Both the position numbers and the translations under genes were made by a program. Source: SIO4C1 sp039180385 (lineage in GTDB: Bacteria > Cyanobacteriota > Cyanobacteriia > Phormidesmidales > Phormidesmidaceae). Taken from it: DNA of 5,428 bases. The stretch covers positions 1 through 5,428 of the forward strand of contig JBCDDJ010000458.1 in assembly GCA_039180385.1 (NCBI GenBank), given 5' to 3'. Shown one piece after another: positions 1 to 5,309 of this stretch. The notes below the pieces were generated by a model, which worked only from the letters and a program-made list of their open reading frames with translations, ran no database searches and had not been told where the DNA came from. Every line of letters starts with the position of its first letter. Within the stretch, counting starts at the first letter, position 1.

Positions 1-687
1 ATGTTGCCAGCCTCACCGCCTTGGCAGAGTCAAATGCAGCTTGTCGCCAATCGCTACAACCGGGAATTTGAGGGAAAGCCCTTTGACCTACCCGCCGATG
101 TTGAGGAAATGGATATCTTTCGGGAGTGGGTGGCGGGTACCCTGGCTCCGAGAATTGCCAGTCCATTTTGGGAGCTAGCCAAACCGAAAAAGGGGCAACG
201 CTGTTTGGATATTGGCTGTGGGTTGAGTTTTTTGATCTATCCCTGGAAGGAATGGCAGGCCCTTTTTTATGGTCAGGATATTAGTACGTTTGCCCAGCAT
301 GCCCTTAATCAGAGAGGTCCGCAGCTGGACTCTAAGCTGTTTAAAGGGGTCGAACGAGGCCCGGCGCACTTGCTGGACTATGAACCTGACTTCTTTGATT
401 TGGTGATCGCCACGGGGGTGAGCTGTTACTACTCACTGGACTACTGGAAACAGGTGATTGATGCGGTCAAACGTTGTCTGAAGCCCGGCGGTTTTTTGGT
501 TTTTGATGTGCTCGATCCTGAGCAAGCGATGGCGGAAAATTGGGCGATTTTGGAAACCTATTTGGGGCCAGAGGTTGAATTAACCCCGCTGAAAGCGTGG
601 CGTGCTTTGATTCGGGAGTCAGGCGGAAAAGTGGTGAGTCATCGACCGGGCGAGGTCTTTGAGCTGCTCAAGGTGAAATGGGCTTAG
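1..687 (+). CDS. Class I SAM-dependent methyltransferase
   Basis: Predicted cytosolic methyltransferase of 228 residues that transfers a methyl group from S-adenosylmethionine to an unknown acceptor. The Rossmann-type fold is visible. Motif I (SAM binding) is CLDIGCG at residues 68-74, with LS after it where TG is usual. Motif II is GQDIS at 91-95. The strand-4 region is FDLVIATG at 132-139. The post-motif LKPGG followed by FLVFDVLD lies at 160-172. The N-terminal 60 residues are a helical cap, and the C-terminal strands (about 195-228) complete the sheet. The ATG is the first base of the window, so a start further upstream cannot be excluded. The last 10 bases overlap the start of cobK, which suggests one transcript and coupled translation. 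The protein does not resemble the CbiE/F/H/L tetrapyrrole methylases, so a role in corrin methylation is not supported by sequence. The substrate is unknown; the family assignment is firm. Confidence 0.88.
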   Translation: MLPASPPWQSQMQLVANRYNREFEGKPFDLPADVEEMDIFREWVAGTLAPRIASPFWELAKPKKGQRCLDIGCGLSFLIYPWKEWQALFYGQDISTFAQHALNQRGPQLDSKLFKGVERGPAHLLDYEPDFFDLVIATGVSCYYSLDYWKQVIDAVKRCLKPGGFLVFDVLDPEQAMAENWAILETYLGPEVELTPLKAWRALIRESGGKVVSHRPGEVFELLKVKWA

Positions 688-1571
688 CGCCATCCCAGCG
701 CCTTTGGATTATTGGGGGAACCCAGGAGAGTGCGGCCATTGTTCGTGCGATCGCGCGAACAATGACTTGTCAGTTCGCACCCCACAAAATTTCTCCAGCG
801 TCTTACCTGGTATCGGTCACTACCTCTGCGGCGGTGAGCCTCTATCCAGCGGGGACCGATGTTTGGGTGGGGCAGCTGACCCCAGAGACGCTACCTAAAT
901 TTTTGAACGAATCTCAAATTGGCACGATTTTGGACGCTTCGCACCCGTTTGCAACGACAATTTCTGAGCTTGCGATCGCAGCCGCCCACCAATATTCCCT
1001 CCCCTATCTCCGCTACGAACGCCCTTCTTTAACACCGACTCCCCCAAAATGCCCCCCGATTCCCCCTGATTCCCTTGCCTCTTCTGCCCCTACCAACCTC
1101 CTGACCGTGCCAGACTACCCCACACTCCTAACCGAGAATATCCTGGCCGGTCAGCGAGTGCTACTCACCGTGGGCTATCGAGCCCTATCTCTATTTGCCC
1201 CCTGGCAGGCACGGGCGACACTGTTTGCCAGGATTTTGCCCTCAGCAACGGCGTTGGCAGCGGCGCAGGCAGCGGGCTTTGAGCCCAGGCGGCTGATTGC
1301 GGTGCGACCGCCCCTGACCCCCGCGTTTGAAAAAGCGCTGTGGCAACAGTGGCAAATTACAACGGTGGTCGCAAAGGCCTCTGGGGTCGCTGGGGGTGAG
1401 TCGGTGAAACATCAAATCGCTCAGGCGCTTGGGATACAGCTCGTGATCATGGCGCGCCCGACGTTGGCCTATCCCCAGGTAACTCACCAACTGAGCGAAG
1501 CCATTACTTTTGCGCTCAAGATTTGCGGTCAGAGTTTGCGGTCAGGGGCAAAGCTGCCCGACCTTAGATAG
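678..1571 (+). CDS. cobK: Precorrin-6A / cobalt-precorrin-6A reductase (CobK/CbiJ)
   Basis: This enzyme reduces a double bond of (cobalt-)precorrin-6A with NADPH during corrin ring synthesis for cobalamin or pseudocobalamin. Cyanobacteria generally use the cobalt-early route, so CbiJ is the more likely activity (inference). Family marks in order: nucleotide-binding IIGGTQES at residues 11-18, DASHPFA at 86-92, YLRYERP at 110-116, VLLTVGYRAL at 161-170, ARILP at 184-188, and KASGVAGGESVK at 233-244. At 297 residues it is longer than the roughly 250 usual for the family. The extra length comes from a proline-rich stretch (about 117-138) and a C-terminal tail after residue 280. The ATG at 678 places the conserved RLWIIGGTQES block at the N-terminus. 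An AAGG (670-673) lies 4 bases upstream, inside the end of the methyltransferase gene, which it overlaps by 10 bases. The stop is TAG at 1569-1571. Confidence 0.93.
   Translation: MGLAPSQRLWIIGGTQESAAIVRAIARTMTCQFAPHKISPASYLVSVTTSAAVSLYPAGTDVWVGQLTPETLPKFLNESQIGTILDASHPFATTISELAIAAAHQYSLPYLRYERPSLTPTPPKCPPIPPDSLASSAPTNLLTVPDYPTLLTENILAGQRVLLTVGYRALSLFAPWQARATLFARILPSATALAAAQAAGFEPRRLIAVRPPLTPAFEKALWQQWQITTVVAKASGVAGGESVKHQIAQALGIQLVIMARPTLAYPQVTHQLSEAITFALKICGQSLRSGAKLPDLR
737..764. repeat. Near-perfect 28-bp palindrome centred on a HIP1 site
   Basis: The arms CATTGTTCG (737-745) and CGAACAATG (756-764) are exact reverse complements. The centre holds GCGATCGC (747-754). Only one symmetric pair in the 28 bases fails to match (746 and 755). 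It lies in the cobK coding region, covering residues of the first helix after the GGTQES loop. Confidence 0.85.
1041..1095 (+). repeat. C-rich low-complexity repeat inside cobK
   Basis: A run of C5-6 blocks separated by short A/T-containing spacers. The clearest units are CCCCCCGATT (1052-1061) and CCCCCTGATT (1062-1071), two nearly identical tandem decamers, preceded by CCCCCAAAAT. It encodes a proline/serine-rich segment (about residues 122-140) between the conserved YERP motif and the second domain of CobK, where homologues normally have a short linker. Such C-rich repeats are common in intergenic DNA of filamentous cyanobacteria. Its presence here in frame suggests a repeat-derived insertion into a tolerant loop (inference). 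Confidence 0.55.
1522..1547 (+). repeat. 13-bp tandem duplication at the 3' end of cobK
   Basis: TTTGCGGTCAGAG (1522-1534) is followed directly by TTTGCGGTCAGGG (1535-1547), with a single difference at the 12th base. The unit is not a multiple of three, so the two copies are read in different frames (CGQ, then LRS). Confidence 0.8.
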
Positions 1572-1681
1572 GGCAGACGTCTATAATCTGTCAATCTGTG
1601 TCTATCAACCTATATCGGTAGATTTGAGGCTGATTGCGTGGCCCATGTGATAAAAAATGGCGCTCTAAGCAAACATCCCGC

Positions 1682-1709
1682 TTGACTAAAGCTAGGGAGA
1701 TGGTATGGT
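1682..1709 (+). promoter_or_regulatory. Candidate sigma-70-type promoter for the phosphatase gene
   Basis: TTGACT (1682-1687, five of six consensus bases) is followed after 16 bases by TATGGT (1704-1709, four of six). A TGn extension (TGG, 1701-1703) sits directly in front of the -10 element. If used, transcription would begin near 1716 and leave an untranslated leader of about 175 bases before the TTG start. It is placed by motif only. Confidence 0.4.
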
Positions 1710-1876
1710 GGTGTCTAATTTTTCGCCTCCAATTTCTTCATTTTCTTACTTCAATAATGGGCGCACAAACCAGAGTCGGGCATGCTAAATTTGCCATGAT
1801 CAGCAATGACCCTCTGAGAATCGAGTCACGCTACTCAATGGACGGCTCCCGCAATAGACGCTGCGCACAAGATACC

Positions 1877-1880
1877 GAGG
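1877..1880 (+). promoter_or_regulatory. Ribosome-binding site for a TTG start
   Basis: GAGG lies 9 bases upstream of the TTG at 1890. It supports this start: the same frame has a TGA at 1815-1817 and no ATG or GTG between that stop and the TTG. Confidence 0.55.
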
Positions 1881-1889
1881 CCATCATTC

Positions 1890-3323
1890 TTGTATAACTC
1901 CACCCCAGAGGGAAATGCCCTTTCGGGCGCGACGCCAGTTTTCGCGCTTAAGGAGCTGGTCGCGCGGCTGCAGCGAGAGCAGTATAAGATTCAAGATTTG
2001 CTGAGTTCTCTGGGGTTTGCCCTGCGGAGTTTGAATAATCTCAGCCAGTTTCTAGAGCTGATTCCGATGATTGCCAGTCGGGTCACTGATGCATCTGGGG
2101 GGGCTTTGGTCCTATTTCGACCCGATGGTCAACTGCGTCTGGAGCGACTGTACTGTCCAGACGAGGACGAGTGCCAGACGGTGCGGTTTGCGCTGGAGTC
2201 GGCCACGCGGCAAATTACGGCATCTTTGACGGCAGCAGAAGGAGCCATGACCCTTGCAGCCAGCGCCATGGTGACCCTCGATCATCAGCTTAATCGCTAC
2301 TTGGGGGCAGATTTTCAGCTATTTGGAACCGCCATTATTGTTCAAAATATTGAGCGGGGTCGGCTGTATGTCTTTAGCCAGGACCCTGACTATGCCTGGA
2401 CAGAAACCCGCCAAAAGCTGGTCCGTCTGGTAGCGGATCAAACGGCGGTTGCTATTGAAAACGACGAACTGACCATCGCGTTGCGTAAAAAAGAGCGCCT
2501 CGATCGGGAGTTAGAGCTCGGGGCTGAGATCCAAGCACAGCTGCTGCCCAGGCAGTGCCCCACCATTGAGGGTATCGATATGGCAGCCTGCTGTTTTACG
2601 GCTAACAAGGTGGGGGGCGATTATTACGACTTTATCCCCACCACCTATGAGCAGCTCCGTCGGCCCGAGTCGTCGATCTCAAGGGCACAACCCTGGAGTT
2701 TTGCCATCGGCGATGTGATGGGCAAAGGCGTGCCAGCGGGGCTGATGATGACCATGCTGCGGGGCATGCTACGGGCAGAGGTATTGAATGACCATTCGCC
2801 GGGGCAGATTTTACAAAACCTCAATCTGGTCATGCACAACGATTTGGAAAATTCTAATCGGTTTGTCACCTTGTTTTATGCCGAATACGACCCTAAGACC
2901 CAGGTGTTGTCTTACGGGAACGCCGCCCACAATCCACCACTGCTGTGGCGAGCCGATAATAATACGGTCAAGCGCCTGGATGCGGAGGGGATGCTGCTGG
3001 GGCTGGATATGGACACCCAGTATCATGAAAGCCAGGTGCAGCTGCATCCAGGGGATACGGTGATTTTCTATACGGATGGGTTTACCGATGCCTCCAATGC
3101 GCGGGGAGAGCGGTTCGAAGAAGGTAATTTAATTGAGGCTGTGAAATGGGCCTGCCGAAATATTGAGCGGTCTAGCGATGTGCTTGACTATTTGTTTCAG
3201 CTACTCAGGCGGTTTGTGGGGAGCGATCGCACTAGCGAAGACGATACGACCCTAGTCGTTTTGCGAGTGACTCAGCCTGCGGAGTTTAGGCAACTGTCTG
3301 CGATTCAGCAGAATTTGGCATAG
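1890..3323 (+). CDS. GAF domain / SpoIIE-type PP2C serine phosphatase (RsbU-like)
   Basis: Predicted soluble metal-dependent phosphoserine/phosphothreonine phosphatase of 477 residues. An N-terminal helix (about 19-45) leads into a GAF-type sensor domain (about 45-195). A charged coiled linker (about 195-218, ending EIQAQLLP) then joins the SpoIIE/RsbU phosphatase domain (about 220-460). Metal-binding and catalytic marks are all present: VGGDYYDF (241-248), AIGDVMGKGVPAGLM (272-286), GNAAHNPPLL (343-352), FYTDGFTDASN (393-403) and SEDDTTLVVLR (449-459). The domain should therefore be active. A stretch of about 20 residues between DYYDF and FAIGD is longer than in RsbU. The GAF domain has no obvious bilin-attachment cysteine motif, so its ligand is unknown. 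In known systems such phosphatases act on STAS anti-sigma-factor antagonists in partner-switching cascades. No STAS protein, anti-sigma kinase or response regulator is in view, so the target is unknown. The start is TTG, the only canonical start upstream of the conserved N-terminal helix. Confidence 0.92.
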   Translation: MYNSTPEGNALSGATPVFALKELVARLQREQYKIQDLLSSLGFALRSLNNLSQFLELIPMIASRVTDASGGALVLFRPDGQLRLERLYCPDEDECQTVRFALESATRQITASLTAAEGAMTLAASAMVTLDHQLNRYLGADFQLFGTAIIVQNIERGRLYVFSQDPDYAWTETRQKLVRLVADQTAVAIENDELTIALRKKERLDRELELGAEIQAQLLPRQCPTIEGIDMAACCFTANKVGGDYYDFIPTTYEQLRRPESSISRAQPWSFAIGDVMGKGVPAGLMMTMLRGMLRAEVLNDHSPGQILQNLNLVMHNDLENSNRFVTLFYAEYDPKTQVLSYGNAAHNPPLLWRADNNTVKRLDAEGMLLGLDMDTQYHESQVQLHPGDTVIFYTDGFTDASNARGERFEEGNLIEAVKWACRNIERSSDVLDYLFQLLRRFVGSDRTSEDDTTLVVLRVTQPAEFRQLSAIQQNLA

Positions 3324-3411
3324 GGAATGGGTAGTAGGTCATGTGCAGCGGGCAGCGAGTAAGCAAAAATCCGATGCTTCCGTAAAAATGCTGGGGTGAT
3401 AGCTTCATTCT

Positions 3412-3419
3412 GAGGAGGT
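3412..3419 (+). promoter_or_regulatory. Strong Shine-Dalgarno sequence ahead of a three-codon frame
   Basis: GAGGAGGT is the closest match to the anti-Shine-Dalgarno complement in the window, yet it is not at a usable distance from the small-protein gene. The first start codon after it is GTG at 3431, 11 bases on, which opens a frame of only GTG TTG GGG followed by TGA (3440-3442). It may load ribosomes for a minimal leader frame, act as a standby site, or be fortuitous. Confidence 0.35.
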
Positions 3420-3464
3420 TAAGCGCTATTGTGTTGGGGTGAAAAACCGTAATTGCCCAAACCT

Positions 3465-3767
3465 ATGTACAATAGCCCATCGTCTTTCCTGGATACCGGC
3501 GCTGATCTGATAGTGCGAGCGCATCTTTTACCCACTGCCAATACCCTGCCGCTTGATTCCCCAGCGGTGATTCCGGGTCTGGATATTTCAGAGAGTCTAG
3601 TGGGAACATCGGTTGTGGGCCAGCCGGTGATGGGCCAGTATTTTGACCAAGATTTTTTTGGCAGCTCTGGGGAAATCCTGAACAATTTTGTCGAATCTGG
3701 ACAGGTTTGGGCGCTCTTGATCGGGTTTGTGATTGGCTATCTGGTTCGCGGTTTGACGACTTATTAG
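3465..3767 (+). CDS. Unrecognised small protein with a C-terminal membrane helix
   Basis: A 100-residue product I cannot assign to a family. Residues 1-78 are polar to mildly hydrophobic with several Pro, Gly and Ser, and hold the motif YFDQDFFGSSGEILNNF at 59-75. Residues 81-93 (VWALLIGFVIGYL) form a hydrophobic helix followed by VRGLTTY, so the protein is probably tail-anchored in a membrane. The glycine spacing GFVIG could favour helix packing. There is no signal peptide. The frame has a TAA at 3450-3452. A TTG at 3453 would add four residues and has GGGGTGA 10 bases upstream. I prefer the ATG at 3465, though no ribosome-binding site precedes it. The stop codon is 8 bases from the argH start and shares bases with its ribosome-binding site, so the two are probably co-translated. 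That coupling is the main reason to believe the gene is real. Confidence 0.6.
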   Translation: MYNSPSSFLDTGADLIVRAHLLPTANTLPLDSPAVIPGLDISESLVGTSVVGQPVMGQYFDQDFFGSSGEILNNFVESGQVWALLIGFVIGYLVRGLTTY

Positions 3768-3770
3768 GAG
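3766..3770 (+). promoter_or_regulatory. argH ribosome-binding site overlapping the upstream stop codon
   Basis: AGGAG lies 5 bases before the GTG at 3776. Its first two bases are the last two of the TAG that ends the small membrane-protein gene (3765-3767). This fixes GTG 3776 as the argH start rather than the in-frame TTG at 3707, and it implies translational coupling. Confidence 0.75.
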
Positions 3771-3775
3771 CCCCT

Positions 3776-5170
3776 GTGAATAGCCCCAAACAACCTACAA
3801 CTTGGAGTCAGCGCTTTGAGTCGGCCCTGCATCCTTTTATAGAGGAGTTCAATGCCAGCATCGGTTTTGATATTGAGCTACTTGAACATGACCTGACCGG
3901 CTCCCAGGCCCATGCTCAGATGTTGGCCAAGGTCGGAATTTTATCCCCCGAAGAGGGGACGCAAATTGTCCAAGGATTAGAAACGATTCGCCAAGAATAT
4001 CGGCAAGGCGAGTTTAATCCTGGCATCGCCGAGGAAGATGTCCATTTTGCCGTCGAGCGACGGTTGACCCAGCTGGTGGGAGATGTGGGCAAAAAGCTGC
4101 ACACGGCTCGGTCTCGCAATGATCAGGTGGGGACCGATCTGCGCCTGTACCTGCGATCGCAGATAGCGCATATCCGCGAACAGCTGCGGGTGTTTCAGCA
4201 AGCCCTGGTGACCCTGGCAGAGCAGAATGTAGAAACGCTGATTCCAGGTTATACCCACCTGCAGCGCGCCCAGCCCCTGAGCCTGGCCCATCATCTGCTG
4301 GCCTATTTTGAAATGGCCCAGCGGGACTGGGTGCGGCTGGGAGATGTGCTAAGACGAGTAAATATCTCGCCCCTGGGCTGTGGGGCGCTGGCAGGGACGA
4401 CTTTTCCAATCGATCGCCACTACACAGCAGAGCTGCTTGGGTTTGATCAAATTTATGCCAACAGCTTAGACGGGGTGAGCGATCGCGACTTTGCCATTGA
4501 GTTTGCCGCCGCCGCCAGCCTGATTGTGATGCATCTGTCGCGACTGTCCGAGGAGGTCATTTTTTGGGCCTCAGAGGAGTTTGGCTTTGTCACCCTCAAA
4601 GACAGCTGCGCCACGGGCTCCAGCATTATGCCTCAAAAGAAAAATCCAGATGTGCCTGAGCTGATACGGGGTAAAACTGGCCGAGTCTTTGGCCACCTCC
4701 AAGGTTTATTGGTGATGATGAAAGGGCTGCCCCTGGCTTATAACAAGGACCTACAGGAAGATAAAGAAGCCATTTTTGATACGGTCAAAACGGTATCGGC
4801 CTGTTTGCAGGCGATGACCATCTTGCTCTCAGAGGGCTTAGTGTTTAAGCCCCAGCGTTTGGCGGCGGCAGTGGCTGAAGATTTCTCAAATGCCACCGAT
4901 GTAGCTGATTACCTGGCCACCAAGGGCATCCCTTTTCGTGAAGCTTATAATCTGGTGGGCAAAGTGGTTAAAACCTCAATTGCCGCCGGTAAGCTGCTTA
5001 AAGACCTCACCCTGGAAGAATGGCAGGCCCTCCATCCCGCTTTTGAAGCCGATATTTATGATGCGATCGCACCCTACCAGGTCGTCTCTGCCCGTAACAG
5101 CGCGGGGGGCACGGGGTTTGAGCAGGTGCGTCAGGCGTTAGCGATGGCTCACAAGAAACTTGGAGAATAG
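3776..5170 (+). CDS. argH: Argininosuccinate lyase
   Basis: Splits argininosuccinate into arginine and fumarate, the last step of arginine synthesis, in the cytosol. Members of the fumarase/aspartase superfamily act as homotetramers with active sites built from three subunits. The product is 464 residues, a normal length. Counted from the GTG, the marks are TARSRNDQVGTD at 110-121, GYTHLQRAQP at 158-167 with the catalytic-base histidine at 161, the superfamily signature GSSIMPQKKNP at 281-291 with the catalytic serine loop at 282-283, and YNKDLQEDKE at 322-331. No expected motif is missing. The frame stays open upstream to a TTG at 3707, but those 23 extra codons lie in the small-protein gene and lack family similarity. 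GTG 3776, with AGGAG 5 bases upstream, is the start. Three HIP1 octamers (4153, 4479 and 5063) fall inside the gene. No other arginine gene is adjacent; arginine genes are often scattered in cyanobacteria. Confidence 0.97.
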   Translation: MNSPKQPTTWSQRFESALHPFIEEFNASIGFDIELLEHDLTGSQAHAQMLAKVGILSPEEGTQIVQGLETIRQEYRQGEFNPGIAEEDVHFAVERRLTQLVGDVGKKLHTARSRNDQVGTDLRLYLRSQIAHIREQLRVFQQALVTLAEQNVETLIPGYTHLQRAQPLSLAHHLLAYFEMAQRDWVRLGDVLRRVNISPLGCGALAGTTFPIDRHYTAELLGFDQIYANSLDGVSDRDFAIEFAAAASLIVMHLSRLSEEVIFWASEEFGFVTLKDSCATGSSIMPQKKNPDVPELIRGKTGRVFGHLQGLLVMMKGLPLAYNKDLQEDKEAIFDTVKTVSACLQAMTILLSEGLVFKPQRLAAAVAEDFSNATDVADYLATKGIPFREAYNLVGKVVKTSIAAGKLLKDLTLEEWQALHPAFEADIYDAIAPYQVVSARNSAGGTGFEQVRQALAMAHKKLGE

Positions 5171-5182
5171 AGAGTGGAACGG

Positions 5183-5266
5183 GAGATGGGGGAGATAGGG
5201 GAGATAGGGAAGGAATTTGAGGTCCTAATTCTCTGTCTTCCCCATCCTCTCTATCTCCCTCATCTC
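5183..5266. repeat. Long imperfect inverted repeat (purine arm / pyrimidine arm)
   Basis: Arms of 30 bases at 5183-5212 (almost pure purine) and 5237-5266 (almost pure pyrimidine) are reverse complements at 25 of 30 positions. In RNA of the + strand, three of the five mismatches would be G-U pairs. The 24-base loop contains a further short inverted repeat, GAATT (5213-5217) with AATTC (5227-5231). The purine arm carries a tandem GGGGAGATA. There is no T-run directly after the stem; the nearest is TTTT at 5273-5276. It is therefore not a textbook intrinsic terminator, although it could stall polymerase or stabilise the argH mRNA end. Confidence 0.75.
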
Positions 5267-5276
5267 TTACCCTTTT

Positions 5277-5304
5277 CCCATCACCCACTACCCACCACCC
5301 ACTT
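5277..5304 (+). repeat. Heptamer array of four CCCAYYW-like units
   Basis: Four consecutive seven-base units are CCCATCA, CCCACTA, CCCACCA and CCCACTT. This matches the style of the short tandemly repeated repetitive (STRR) heptamers described in filamentous cyanobacteria. The array ends 5 bases before the glycosyltransferase start, so that gene lacks a purine-rich ribosome-binding site. Confidence 0.6.
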
Positions 5305-5309
5305 CTCCC

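Larger units (their letters stand above)
1572..1889. other. Intergenic leader region between cobK and the phosphatase gene
   Basis: A 318-base stretch with no credible gene. A short open frame (1634-1897, + strand) has no family resemblance, is rich in basic and aromatic residues in no pattern, and runs into the phosphatase start, so it is not called. A perfect TATAAT at 1582-1587 has no matching -35 box. A better promoter candidate is at 1682-1709. A pyrimidine-rich tract (about 1724-1752) follows. I found no stem-loop with a T-run that would end the cobK transcript, and no B12-box (GCCACTG) of a cobalamin riboswitch. Confidence 0.6.

Noticed and set aside
1582..1587. Perfect TATAAT just after cobK
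   Set aside because: No acceptable -35 element lies 15-19 bases upstream and there is no TGn extension, so it is not called as a promoter.
1572..1889. Cobalamin riboswitch or cobK terminator in the spacer
   Set aside because: No B12 box and no stem followed by a T-run could be seen, and the spacer lies downstream of cobK rather than upstream.
1634..1897. Open frame of 87 residues on the + strand in the cobK-phosphatase spacer
   Set aside because: It has no recognisable motif, irregular composition and no clear ribosome-binding site, and it ends inside the phosphatase start. It is better explained as a chance frame.
3449..3462. Possible NtcA (nitrogen control) box, GTA-N8-TAC type
   Set aside because: The second half reads AAC instead of TAC and the site sits at the small-protein start codon without a well-placed -10 box. 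The match is too weak.
1890..3476. Phosphatase and small protein both begin with the residues MYNS
   Set aside because: The underlying codons differ and similarity stops after four residues. It is treated as coincidence.
3707..3775. Longer argH starting at TTG 3707
   Set aside because: The added 23 codons overlap the small-protein gene and do not look like ArgH. GTG 3776 has an ideal AGGAG site.
3463..3789. Antisense 108-residue frame opposite the small membrane protein
   Set aside because: It has no hydrophobic or family pattern and covers the argH ribosome-binding site on the opposite strand. The + strand frame has a membrane helix and coupling to argH.
4014..4409. Antisense 131-residue frame within argH
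   Set aside because: It lies wholly opposite a strongly conserved argH region and is a shadow of GC-rich codon use.
5007..5288. Antisense frame running from argH through the repeat spacer
   Set aside because: Its N-terminal part is low-complexity sequence from the purine/pyrimidine repeat and the rest is a shadow of argH.
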